A program made the position numbers and the translations under genes. Below, one piece after another: positions 34,339 through 43,061 of a stretch of DNA of 45,618 nt. This DNA comes from Clostridia bacterium (GTDB taxonomy: Bacteria > Bacillota_A > Clostridia > Oscillospirales > CAG-272): assembly GCA_017452945.1 (NCBI GenBank), contig JAFTLD010000085.1:1-45618 (forward strand), given 5' to 3'. Below the pieces are notes generated by a model, which had not been told where the DNA came from, searched no databases, and saw only the letters and a list, made by a program, of their open reading frames with translations. Position 1 is the stretch's first letter; the number at the start of each line of letters is the position of its first letter.

Positions 34339-36609
34339 TCATCCTTTCAAAATTTTCCGCTTGACTTTTCCAAGAGCACCGCGTATTTTTCGGTACGTTG
34401 ACACCTTTGTTGCCACACGGACAGAAGCATCAAAATTCTTTTGATATCCGTCCAAAAACACTTTACGCAGCCCTCTTTGCTTTGGCACCGAACGGGTCGC
34501 GCATGGATTCATTTGTAAAGCCTGTGCGCAGTTGGTGGGAGTGATGCTGATCTTATCTGCCACATCACGCAAAAGCTGCTTTCCCTTGGGACTTTGCAAA
34601 AGCACCAAGGAAACGCCTTTTTCATCATCCAACTCAGGATGCATCTGCTCCACGCCCCAAAAATCAGCCAAAGTGATATCGCACGCGCGTGCAGCCGTTT
34701 TATTTACGCATTGATAGCAGGAAGGACGCAGACTCAGATTACGGACAAACGCCTTCATATACGTATCATGATCGTGCTCGTTGACGTAAGCTGCAGAATG
34801 CTCCTTGGCAATCTCCAGCGAATATCTCTTCCAGCCGTTGCTCTTATTTCTGAAATTCACGTTCTGTACCGCATTTGCACCGCCATGATGCTGCGCAAGA
34901 TACGCATCCCACACCTTTTCCGAAGGGACACCGTGGCACACGATATCCTGCAGGATCAGCCGATCATACTCTTTGCCAAGATAAGCCCGAAGCCCCTGCA
35001 CCTGACAGGGCGTTCCGGAAAAATACACCCATCTTCCTTGCTCCAGAAAGGTTTTGACCTTTTCGTAACAATCTCCGACTTCACTTTGCACGTACTTGGA
35101 GGTGCGCAGCAGTGACAGCTGCTCCACGCGCTCAACGCACCTGTGCCGTACGTGCCAATGCTGATCAAATCCCGCACCGAATACCACGCCCCCGCGCATC
35201 AGGATCTCGGTTGCCAAAACCGAAAACACTCCACCCGATGAGCTCGCAGCACGCACGCTTTCATCCAATGCCCAAGCGGCAAGCGCTTTTGGCACTGCAT
35301 CCTTTATGCTTTGGTGATGAAGTACGGGACATGTGCTCTGACATTTTTTGCACCCGGTACACACATCTTTCTTAATACGCGGACGGGAAAAGCCCTCTTC
35401 ATCCCTCTCCCATGCAATCGCACCGACAGGACAGGCAGCATGGCAAGCACCGCAACCGCTGCAATAAGCTTCGGGAGCCAGAATGGGGAGATGGGCTTGC
35501 TGTGCTATCTGCTTGGCGGCATTCTCCATATAAGCGCAAGCAGCTTGTTTATCATGAGCCAGCACTTGATTGATTTGTGCAAAGGACATGTCCAAGGCGT
35601 GTTCGGTGCTTACATTCTGCTGCCAACGATCTGTCCCAACATGCTGCATAATGTCCGGGATGCGCGTTTCCATCCCTTTGCCGTCCGTGCGCGCAAACGC
35701 TGCAAAGGGACGGTTGAATATCAAGGAAAAGGCAACACCGTGGAAGGAATCCGTGCATATCATCTCAGCGTGATCCACAAGCCATAAAAACTCAAGAGGC
35801 CCTGCTATGTAATACTGTGGCTGACTGCGGTCCGCTATGCGGATCACCGAAAGGCCGTGCGACTCAGCATACTGCGCGATCCTTTTTTGATATACATCCG
35901 TGATCTTTCCCAAAAAGTAGCAAAGCAAATAAGGCTTTTGCGGAATACTGACAGGTGCTTGGGAAAGCTTTCGCCACTCTTGGGCTTCGATCCACAAGGT
36001 CGGATCCTGCAAAGCAGGCACATCCTTCCCTGTCAGCTCATGCAATATCTCCGCCCCGCTCTGCTCTCTTGCGCTGAGATATTGCATACCCTCAAGCATT
36101 TTTTCATATTCCGAACGGTAGCATGCATCCAGATGCGCAACCCCTAAGCTGGGAGCAAGAGCCACGCGCTTATGCGCAGGCATAAAATCCAAAAAATACA
36201 ATGACGGCATGCCGTAGAGAGGATTCCATATCTGATCGCTGCCGCAAACGGCAAAATCAAACGCTTCCAGCTGCGCAAACGGAACGTTGTCAAATAAGAA
36301 TTTATAAGGAGTAAACTGTATAAAATTCCGATCAAAATCCGCAAAACAAGCGCGTCTTTTTTCTTTGAGCGCATCCTCTTTGTCTGCCAATGTTCGGCTT
36401 TGGATATATTCCTTGATATGGGCAGGAGTCAGCTTTTGTAAAAAGGGTTGCTCGGGTGTTAAGGATCTGTCATATACCACATCCGAAACAGCCAGCGTGC
36501 TTGGAACATACCCCATACTGATCAGCATTTGCTGCATGGCATAATTCTGCAACCTGTTCCCGTAATTATCGGACGGCGGCATTGTCACAATCAATACTTT
36601 TCGGTTCAT
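34339..36609 (-). CDS. Polysaccharide pyruvyltransferase - ferredoxin - FrhB-like fusion
   Basis: About 756 residues in three parts. Residues 1-360 are a CsaB/WcaK-type pyruvyltransferase domain with GSDQIWNP and TDSFHG motifs, which places ketal pyruvate on sugars. Residues about 380-430 hold two 4Fe-4S ferredoxin motifs (CSGCGACHAACP and CTGCKKCQSTCP). Residues about 440-700 are a coenzyme F420 hydrogenase/dehydrogenase beta-subunit-like domain with SSSGGVFS and GTPCQVQGLR and extra Cys (SCYQC). The last part probably uses FAD and iron-sulfur clusters for electron transfer. Such fusions exist in glycan clusters, but the redox task is unknown. The ATG at 36609 has AAAGG at 9 nt. Confidence 0.85.
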   Translation of the reverse strand: MNRKVLIVTMPPSDNYGNRLQNYAMQQMLISMGYVPSTLAVSDVVYDRSLTPEQPFLQKLTPAHIKEYIQSRTLADKEDALKEKRRACFADFDRNFIQFTPYKFLFDNVPFAQLEAFDFAVCGSDQIWNPLYGMPSLYFLDFMPAHKRVALAPSLGVAHLDACYRSEYEKMLEGMQYLSAREQSGAEILHELTGKDVPALQDPTLWIEAQEWRKLSQAPVSIPQKPYLLCYFLGKITDVYQKRIAQYAESHGLSVIRIADRSQPQYYIAGPLEFLWLVDHAEMICTDSFHGVAFSLIFNRPFAAFARTDGKGMETRIPDIMQHVGTDRWQQNVSTEHALDMSFAQINQVLAHDKQAACAYMENAAKQIAQQAHLPILAPEAYCSGCGACHAACPVGAIAWERDEEGFSRPRIKKDVCTGCKKCQSTCPVLHHQSIKDAVPKALAAWALDESVRAASSSGGVFSVLATEILMRGGVVFGAGFDQHWHVRHRCVERVEQLSLLRTSKYVQSEVGDCYEKVKTFLEQGRWVYFSGTPCQVQGLRAYLGKEYDRLILQDIVCHGVPSEKVWDAYLAQHHGGANAVQNVNFRNKSNGWKRYSLEIAKEHSAAYVNEHDHDTYMKAFVRNLSLRPSCYQCVNKTAARACDITLADFWGVEQMHPELDDEKGVSLVLLQSPKGKQLLRDVADKISITPTNCAQALQMNPCATRSVPKQRGLRKVFLDGYQKNFDASVRVATKVSTYRKIRGALGKVKRKILKG

Positions 36610-36621
36610 AACCATCAACCT

Positions 36622-37749
36622 TTACGACAATAATTTTACAAAAAATGCTTCAAGTGAGATCATCTGATACGTAATATTGCGGATCCCGTACAGGTAATAC
36701 GCAAAATACATGATCATCGCAATGCCCGAGAGTGCCAGACAGGACTTCTTTTCCAATCGGCTGAAAATATACGGCAGCGACAAAGCCAGTGAAAAGCTGA
36801 AATACAGTGCCACGCGGCCGATCAGATTTGCTGTTCCGAACAAAGCCAGGAACATGATGCCAAAGCACAAAGTTGCGATATTGATAAACGTATGCTGATA
36901 CTGATTCTCTCCCTGCCGCACGCGATCCAAAAATATCAAGGAAAGCAAGGGCGTCATGGCAAACACCAGAACGCGTAAAACGTTCACACCCGCTCCCGAG
37001 AAGGCTTCACTTGTATAGGCATCCCCTAAGGATCCGGCTAAGTCTAAGATCATTCGCATAGCAGCGTCAAAAAACAGCGCGACACCACCAACTGCTGCCA
37101 TCACGCACAGCATTTTTATGCCCCACGGCTTTCCCGCCAAAAACGGCAATATCAAAAATAACAGCACGTACGGATGAAACAGCGCTGCCGCAAGCAACAC
37201 AAGAAATGCCTGAAGATACTTCTTTTTCAAAAACAGCGGTATGGCCCATATAGCAATGGCGATAGCCATTGCCTGCTTGATAGCAGCCAGCGAAAATAAC
37301 AGCTGCTCGGTTGTAACAAACAAAAATACGGACAAGAAAAAATTGGCGGAATACCGCTTCAAAAAGATCAGCAAGGGTGCTATACAAAATGCTGCGCACA
37401 GCATGATGAACAAATGCTGATTATCCGTGACCGAACGCACCGCTGCCTGCAGACACAAAAATCCGGGACAATCACCGGGATACAGCGGCTGCTTCAAAAG
37501 CTCGGCAAGCGTGGGACTTTGTAAAAACCCCTGAATGTAAACAGAGGTATCGTTATATCGAATGCGAAGACCGCATACAAATACCAGAATCAGAATCAGG
37601 GCAATGCTCCAGCATTCAAGCCTTGCATAAGCACCGTTTTGATCGGGAGCCCATGACTTCCCCTGTGCCAGTGCCAGCTTTTCGGAATGCTTTTGAGAGA
37701 AATATCCGAAAAACATACACACTGCTAAAATGACAAGACAAAAGGTCAT
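36622..37749 (-). CDS. EpsG-family membrane protein, probable polysaccharide polymerase
   Basis: 375 residues from the ATG at 37749, preceded by GGGAGG at 7 nt and overlapping the upstream stop by 4 nt. About ten membrane segments are visible, with the EpsG-type motif RIRYNDTSVYIQGF after the second and LFHPYVLLF in the middle. EpsG proteins polymerise repeat units at the outer face of the membrane, like Wzy. No flippase (Wzx) or chain-length regulator is found in the operon, so these must be elsewhere. Confidence 0.82.
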   Translation of the reverse strand: MTFCLVILAVCMFFGYFSQKHSEKLALAQGKSWAPDQNGAYARLECWSIALILILVFVCGLRIRYNDTSVYIQGFLQSPTLAELLKQPLYPGDCPGFLCLQAAVRSVTDNQHLFIMLCAAFCIAPLLIFLKRYSANFFLSVFLFVTTEQLLFSLAAIKQAMAIAIAIWAIPLFLKKKYLQAFLVLLAAALFHPYVLLFLILPFLAGKPWGIKMLCVMAAVGGVALFFDAAMRMILDLAGSLGDAYTSEAFSGAGVNVLRVLVFAMTPLLSLIFLDRVRQGENQYQHTFINIATLCFGIMFLALFGTANLIGRVALYFSFSLALSLPYIFSRLEKKSCLALSGIAMIMYFAYYLYGIRNITYQMISLEAFFVKLLS

Positions 37750-38555
37750 GTTCCATCCTCCCGATTCTTGTATTTTCTCCTGTGCAGCATGCAATACAAG
37801 GACTTGGGCAACAGCCCAAGAATCAGTGTGGGAATGCAATACAGCACGTAATGGATCGGCAGGTGTAATTCTTTTATAGCATAAAGCTGCACGCGCGCTT
37901 GATTGATCCGATATCGGAATTTTCTGCGCGTGGCGGCCTCGCGGTCCTCACGCACAAGATACAAGGGCTCTTGTAGATTATATCCGTAATACCCCTTGGC
38001 ATACAGCTTGGCCCAAAGGTGAAAATCCTCCACACGAAGCAGCTTATCACTCACGCTATACCCCTGCACTGCCTCGATGGCTGCGCGACGGATCATCGCA
38101 GGCGCATGAGAAAAAGGCGTATCCCGCTTAAAATCACGCGCCAACGGAATAGGCTTGGGATAGGTCCTTCCCCACGCTCCCTGTTCATCAAACATGGTCA
38201 TGGCACTGCTGACAAACGCATATTCTGGATGCTGCTCCAAAAATGCAAGCTGTACGGCAAATCGGCAAGAAACACAGCGGTCATCCCCATCCATGCGTGC
38301 GATGTACGTGCCCTTGGCATGTGCAAGGCATCGGTTGAGTGTTTGATTCAAGCCCTGATTGAAGGAGTTTCGCAGCAGCACGATTCGCGCATCGCGGCGT
38401 GCATATTCCTGCGCCAGTGCATACGTACCGTCGGTTGATCCGTCGTCACACAAGATCAACTCAAAATCCCGCTCGGTCTGCGCAAGCACGCTCTCAATCG
38501 CCTCTGCCAGCGTTTTCTCACAGTTATATATACCCATCAGCACAGAAATTTTCAT
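37746..38555 (-). CDS. Glycosyltransferase family 2
   Basis: 269 residues from the ATG at 38555, which has AAAGGAGG upstream; the ATG at 38576 overlaps the GT4 stop but has no site. Motifs: SVLMGIYNCE, ELILCDDGSTD, ARMDGDD (DxD) and RVEDFHLWAKL, typical of EpsE/amylovoran-type GT2 enzymes. The C-terminus has a hydrophobic stretch that may touch the membrane. Confidence 0.9.
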   Translation of the reverse strand: MKISVLMGIYNCEKTLAEAIESVLAQTERDFELILCDDGSTDGTYALAQEYARRDARIVLLRNSFNQGLNQTLNRCLAHAKGTYIARMDGDDRCVSCRFAVQLAFLEQHPEYAFVSSAMTMFDEQGAWGRTYPKPIPLARDFKRDTPFSHAPAMIRRAAIEAVQGYSVSDKLLRVEDFHLWAKLYAKGYYGYNLQEPLYLVREDREAATRRKFRYRINQARVQLYAIKELHLPIHYVLYCIPTLILGLLPKSLYCMLHRRKYKNREDGT

Positions 38556-38572
38556 GCGTTCCCCTCCTTTCG

Positions 38573-39697
38573 TCATAAGCTCCGATAGATAGATTTCAGC
38601 TCCGATTCAACCCGTTCTGCAGTATATATCTGAGCACGCTCCATGGCTGCAAGCCCCATATCTGCTGCATGCGTCGGATCTGCCAACAAATGCTTCAATG
38701 CGTCCGCATAGCCATTGGCATCATCCGGAGAGAGCAAAAATCCCGTAACGCCATCTGCCACCAGCTCACGGTGTCCGCGATTGTCAGAGGCTACTACAGG
38801 CTTTGCGCACAGCATCGCTTCGATCACGTTCATGGGAAGTCCCTCACGGTAACTGCAGCTCACCAAAGCATCACACATCCCATACCAATCCGCAATGTGC
38901 GTCGTATAGCCAAGTAAGCAAACATGCTCTTCCAATCCACATGCGTATATCTGCGCTTGCAGCGCATCATGCTCCGAGCCGTTTCCCGCAATGCACAGCA
39001 GTGCATCCGGATAAGCTTTGACAACCTCTGCCATAGCCCATATCGCGGTCTTTTGATTCTTATTCGGGAGCAATTCTCCCACGCAAAGGATCAGCTGCTT
39101 GGTGTTTGGCACCCCGTATTGTGCACGCAGCTGCTCTTTTTTCAAAAGTGAGATCGGGTGAAATCTTTCGGGATCTGCACCAACGCCGTGAATGCGGAAA
39201 ACCCGGGACTTGAATTTCGCTTTGGCAAGCACTTCGTCCTCTTGGGTAATGGTCAGCAGACGATCCGTCCATTTCGCACACACCCACTCGATCGGATAAT
39301 ATAAAAGCCAGTTTCTTTTGGGCGCCCCCTGATAAAAATGAAATCCATGTGCCGTGTAAAGCACGCGCATCCCTTTCTTACGTTCCCTTCGGCAGGCAAG
39401 CCGCGCAAGAACACCGCCCACAGGCGTATTACAATGCACGACCGCATAATTTTGTTCGCGGATCAATGCTTTGAGTGCCCGATAAGCTTCCCAATTCTTT
39501 TTTGAAAGAGGCTTTCGCGCAAAGGGCAAATCATATACACGGTCAACAAAATCCAAAGCCAATCCGTCCTTTTCGGCAAGATTGTTCCGTGCTGCCACGT
39601 GCACCTCATAGCCAAACTCCCGCAAAACCCGCACAAGCGGCTTATGAAACTGACAGATATGGCTTTGCACGGTAGCCACCAATAATACCTTTTCCAT
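38573..39697 (-). CDS. Glycosyltransferase family 4
   Basis: 374 residues from the ATG at 39697. GT-B fold: the N-terminal half has VHCNTPVGG and TAHGFHFY, and the C-terminal half has the nucleotide-sugar site VSCSYREGLPMNVIEAMLC with the E-x7-E motif. This resembles EpsD/CapM-type enzymes. No clear ribosome binding site is seen; the start is 5 nt after the stop of the upstream gene, so translation is probably coupled. Confidence 0.92.
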   Translation of the reverse strand: MEKVLLVATVQSHICQFHKPLVRVLREFGYEVHVAARNNLAEKDGLALDFVDRVYDLPFARKPLSKKNWEAYRALKALIREQNYAVVHCNTPVGGVLARLACRRERKKGMRVLYTAHGFHFYQGAPKRNWLLYYPIEWVCAKWTDRLLTITQEDEVLAKAKFKSRVFRIHGVGADPERFHPISLLKKEQLRAQYGVPNTKQLILCVGELLPNKNQKTAIWAMAEVVKAYPDALLCIAGNGSEHDALQAQIYACGLEEHVCLLGYTTHIADWYGMCDALVSCSYREGLPMNVIEAMLCAKPVVASDNRGHRELVADGVTGFLLSPDDANGYADALKHLLADPTHAADMGLAAMERAQIYTAERVESELKSIYRSL

Positions 39698-39702
39698 ATG
39701 CA

Positions 39703-41271
39703 CTAAAAAGGAAGATGCGAATTGATCGCAAAGATCGCACCCAACAAGCGGGCGCGCGTTTTGGTTTCTGTCTTGTTCACCACACGAATCCCCATCTCCC
39801 ACAGATCCTTATTCAATATTCTCTTGATGTCCAGATGATGCCGGTCCGAAATACGTTTTTCAAGCGGTACGCTGAGCATCAGATCCAAAAATCTGCGATT
39901 GTTATAAATCACGGTAATATCCGCATAGTATTTCATCTCGCTGATATTCAAGCTGCCAAAGCTGCCGCATGCAACCTCCCAATAATGCAAGTCTGCAGGC
40001 AAATAAGCCGCACTGACAGTATCATATTCATAATCCTTGATATATTGGGCAAATAAAGCATCCACACGACGGGCCAATGCGCGATCAAGAATAAACAGCT
40101 TATACAGATTTCTGAACAGACGCGGTGAGAGCTTTGGCATGCTGTGACGGGAATAATACTTATACCAATATCCGCGCACCGTTTCGGATACCCAGCTTTT
40201 GATCTCCACGTCTGCCGCAAGCTTCTCCTTGAGCACCATACGTTTACGCAGCTCATGATCGGGCGTGTATGCAACATAACCGTTATTGTGCATCAAAACT
40301 GCCTTTTTCTCCTCAAAAAGCGGGATCTCATCAGAATTTCGGGGAACCTCATATAGCGTCCAAGGCACAGAAAACCGATCACTGATCCGCTTTGCCGCAT
40401 CACAATCAGGGATTTCCTTATCGGCTGCCAGGTAACTGAAGGACTCCAACCTTTCGTACATTCCATTGGCTGCAGCAAACGTGGTATTGCTGTCAATCCC
40501 ACCTGTCAGAGAGATCTGCGGCCTTTCCCATTTCTCTGTGATCAGCTGCATATTGCGCTGCAGAATATCCGCGCTCTGCTCGATTACTTGGCGGTATGCA
40601 GCAGGATCGTTGCATTCGATCAATTCTCTATTCGGATAAAACCGCTTATGCGTCACACATCCGTGACAATACGTATAAGCTTGATTGGGCACGACGCGCT
40701 TGACCTGCGCAAAAGGCGTCAGATCCGCGGGCAGATACGGCCCCAGGATTCGTCCGTACCACTTGTAGCCGATCAACTCTTTAACAAAGGCATCCATTTC
40801 CAAAGAGCACAGATCCCCCACAAGCTGCGCATGTGAGCACAAATAAAAGCGGTCATCGATCACGCCATGACATGCAGACTGTATCCCCGATGCATCTGTT
40901 ATGAAAGTCAGCTTTGCATCATGCAGGATCCCCAAAATAAATATGCCTGTCAGCTCGTCCAGACATTGATAAAAATCCTTGGCCCAATGCTCACACAGCC
41001 TTTGCAGGATTGCCTGTTCATCGGCTTGCATGGTAAAAGGATTATAGGCATGCCCAAATAAAAACAGCGCAACGTCGTCGGACTCATAGAAATACGCACC
41101 TGTTTTACAATGCCAAAAAAACTGCATCCCGCACATTTTGCGACTTTTCCATCTGCCGTAAAACGGAAATTCCTCCGTATTGATATCCGCATTTTCCGTG
41201 ATCAGAAATCCGCGCACAAATAAATCGTCACGCAGCGCGGTATGATCTGCCAAAACTTCCTTGATGTTCAT
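39703..41271 (-). CDS. Asparagine-synthase-like amidotransferase without glutaminase Cys
   Basis: 522 residues from the ATG at 41271, with GGAG 6 nt upstream. The C-terminal half has the PP-loop ATP site SLTGGIDSNTT of AsnB. The N-terminal half resembles the class II glutaminase fold but lacks the Cys2 nucleophile (it starts MNIKE), so it cannot release ammonia from glutamine by the usual route. In glycan loci such proteins may amidate uronic acids or activate carboxyl groups by adenylation. The exact reaction here is unknown. It follows a 142-nt structured gap in the operon. Confidence 0.85.
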   Translation of the reverse strand: MNIKEVLADHTALRDDLFVRGFLITENADINTEEFPFYGRWKSRKMCGMQFFWHCKTGAYFYESDDVALFLFGHAYNPFTMQADEQAILQRLCEHWAKDFYQCLDELTGIFILGILHDAKLTFITDASGIQSACHGVIDDRFYLCSHAQLVGDLCSLEMDAFVKELIGYKWYGRILGPYLPADLTPFAQVKRVVPNQAYTYCHGCVTHKRFYPNRELIECNDPAAYRQVIEQSADILQRNMQLITEKWERPQISLTGGIDSNTTFAAANGMYERLESFSYLAADKEIPDCDAAKRISDRFSVPWTLYEVPRNSDEIPLFEEKKAVLMHNNGYVAYTPDHELRKRMVLKEKLAADVEIKSWVSETVRGYWYKYYSRHSMPKLSPRLFRNLYKLFILDRALARRVDALFAQYIKDYEYDTVSAAYLPADLHYWEVACGSFGSLNISEMKYYADITVIYNNRRFLDLMLSVPLEKRISDRHHLDIKRILNKDLWEMGIRVVNKTETKTRARLLGAIFAINSHLPF

Positions 41272-41283
41272 ACAAATCTCCAT

Positions 41284-41420
41284 GCCGCCCTCGGCGGCTC
41301 AAATAGTGAGGGGAACTTCACCTCGGAGCTTTGCTCCAAAAATGGGTTGGGATCCAATTTCAGGTGAAGTTTAAGCGTGAATGGTTGCGTATAAAGGAAT
41401 ATATCGTGCACTTTCACGCT
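41284..41420 (-). other. Structured 142-nt gap inside the exopolysaccharide operon
   Basis: Several inverted repeats are nested here: GCCGCC/GGCGGC (41284-41298), GGAGC/GCTCC (41325-41337), AACTTCACCT/AGGTGAAGTT (41314-41323 with 41362-41371) and AGCGTGAA/TTCACGCT (41374-41381 with 41413-41420, overlapping the stop of the aldolase gene). No T-run follows, so it is not a plain terminator. Other gene borders in the operon have gaps of 14 nt or less or overlap. Confidence 0.55.
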
Positions 41421-42295
41421 AACTCCTCTGTATCCAAGACGTCTGCGGTGTGCAAACGCGGCATTCTCGGCTCGGCACCATGCATTCCCGTCATGATGCG
41501 CTCCACACACGTGCATACACTTGTGTGATTGGCAGCAGCCTGTTCGGGTGTCATGTGCTGCTCCATATACCGTTCCCTATGACGCAAATGCGCGATCTGC
41601 TCTGCCATGATTCGCGAAAATGAAGCAAGCGGAAGATCCGTACAGCAAAATGAGCGTGACAGGATAACCGCCTGCGACCCAAGTCTGACGTGCTCGCCAA
41701 GCACCAATGCACCGGGCAACATGCCGCCTTCCATGGTTGCAATCCCGCCAAAGCCGAACGGCATACCAACTCGACGCATTTTTGCGCAAAGCATATCTAC
41801 CGTCCCGTCTGCAAGCGGACAAAAAATAAAAGGCTGCTCCTTTGAAAGATGCAGATCGTTAAGTCCAATGAATATTTCATCAACACCCTTGATCAGAAGT
41901 ACCTCATCCAGTGATGTGGCTGCCCCGGCAGTTTCCAACAAAGGGATGACACGCACCCTTCCGTTCACCATGCGCACAAAGCTGGCAACCTGTTCCGCGT
42001 CAGTCCACATCGGAAGCATCACGGCATCAGCCCCCGCGCTGATCACAGCGTCGATCTCCTGTAAGCTTTCCTTATGCAAAGGATTGATACGTACAAGCAG
42101 CTCAGCTGGTTTATGCACGACCGCACGCACTGCCCGAACGTCTTCTACCGTGTGTCGGGATTTGACAGTATCCATGCCCTTCTGCCGTTCATCCTTGCCC
42201 ATGTATTCAAGATCGACAAAAATCCGATCCACGCCTGCCCGAATAGCGGCTGCTGCGTAGTCGGGTTGATTCGTCACGTACAACAGCTTGATCAT
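41414..42295 (-). CDS. HpcH/HpaI aldolase / citrate lyase beta-like protein
   Basis: 293 residues with a TIM-barrel pattern: VDRIFVDLEYMGKD near 23-36 (metal and substrate acid residues), LLVRINPLH, AVMLPMW, VIPLLETAGA and IGLNDLHLS. Family members cleave or join pyruvate- or acetyl-CoA-derived acids. In this operon it may supply or remove a pyruvate- or enol-type group for sugar decoration, which would fit with the pyruvyltransferase downstream, but this is inference. The ATG overlaps the stop of the first gene by 4 nt. Confidence 0.82.
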   Translation of the reverse strand: MIKLLYVTNQPDYAAAAIRAGVDRIFVDLEYMGKDERQKGMDTVKSRHTVEDVRAVRAVVHKPAELLVRINPLHKESLQEIDAVISAGADAVMLPMWTDAEQVASFVRMVNGRVRVIPLLETAGAATSLDEVLLIKGVDEIFIGLNDLHLSKEQPFIFCPLADGTVDMLCAKMRRVGMPFGFGGIATMEGGMLPGALVLGEHVRLGSQAVILSRSFCCTDLPLASFSRIMAEQIAHLRHRERYMEQHMTPEQAAANHTSVCTCVERIMTGMHGAEPRMPRLHTADVLDTEELA

Positions 42296-42909
42296 GTGTC
42301 AACCTCATCCTCACCTGACACGGTGCTTTTTGTGTTTACGTTGTCCTTGTTTTTCAGTACGCTGATCACCGTCATGCCAAGGATCTTCATATCAAGCCAC
42401 AGTGACATATGCTCGATATACCAAACGTTCATTTCGATCCGATGATTCCATTCCACCGTTTTTCTTCCATGCACCTGCGCCCACCCCGTAATACCGGGAC
42501 GAACTGAAAACATTTTGAATTGCTCGGGTGTATAGACATCCACTGTCCACGGATGGTACGTCAACGGCGGACGCGGCCCCACAAAAGACATTTTTCCGCG
42601 CAAAATATCCCAAAGCTGTGGCAGCTCGTCAAAGCCAATACGCAAAAATCTGCCAAGGCGGGTCACACGCGGATCTCCCTTCATGGAATATACACCGCTG
42701 CCTTGCCCCTCGGCATCCACGCACATAGTGCGGAATTTGTGCATGGTAAACTCTTTTCCGTCAAGCCCCAACCTGGTCTGCTTAAATATGGCAGGTCCGG
42801 GTGAATCTATGCGGATCAGTATGGTCAAAATCAGAAAAAGAGGCCACAGACAAGCAAGGCCAATCAATGCAAACAAAACATCCAAAATTCTTTTGACAAT
42901 CCTGTACAC
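42292..42909 (-). CDS. Initiating sugar transferase (monotopic phosphoglycosyl transferase)
   Basis: 205 residues from a GTG at 42909, chosen because AGGAGG stands 6 nt before it; the ATG at 42927 has no site. A re-entrant membrane helix (RILDVLFALIGLACLWPLF) is followed by the catalytic core: FKQTRLGLDGKEF, KFRTM, DELPQLWDILRGKMS, FVGPRPP and RPGITGWAQV. These enzymes move a sugar-1-phosphate onto undecaprenyl phosphate and so start repeat-unit synthesis. First gene of the operon, behind a consensus promoter. Confidence 0.95.
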   Translation of the reverse strand: MYRIVKRILDVLFALIGLACLWPLFLILTILIRIDSPGPAIFKQTRLGLDGKEFTMHKFRTMCVDAEGQGSGVYSMKGDPRVTRLGRFLRIGFDELPQLWDILRGKMSFVGPRPPLTYHPWTVDVYTPEQFKMFSVRPGITGWAQVHGRKTVEWNHRIEMNVWYIEHMSLWLDMKILGMTVISVLKNKDNVNTKSTVSGEDEVDT

Positions 42910-42940
42910 AAAACCCCTCCTGATCATAAATTACCATTAC

Positions 42941-42969
42941 ATTATAGCGTATTCGCTTTTTTATGTCAA
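42941..42969 (-). promoter_or_regulatory. Promoter of the exopolysaccharide operon
   Basis: Perfect TTGACA (42969-42964), 17 nt, TATAAT (42946-42941) on the minus strand. It would drive all eleven genes down to 29346, as no terminator is seen inside. Confidence 0.92.
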
Positions 42970-43010
42970 TAATTCGACAACGAATACAGTGAAATATTCA
43001 CAATATGCGC

Positions 43011-43039
43011 TTGATTTCTTTCATGCATTCTGCTAAAAT
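43011..43039 (+). promoter_or_regulatory. Promoter of the YdcF-like gene
   Basis: TTGATT (43011-43016), 17 nt, TAAAAT (43034-43039). It is back to back with the exopolysaccharide promoter, with about 40 bp between the -35 boxes. Confidence 0.75.
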
Positions 43040-43061
43040 AGGGATATTGGGAGGTGATCTT

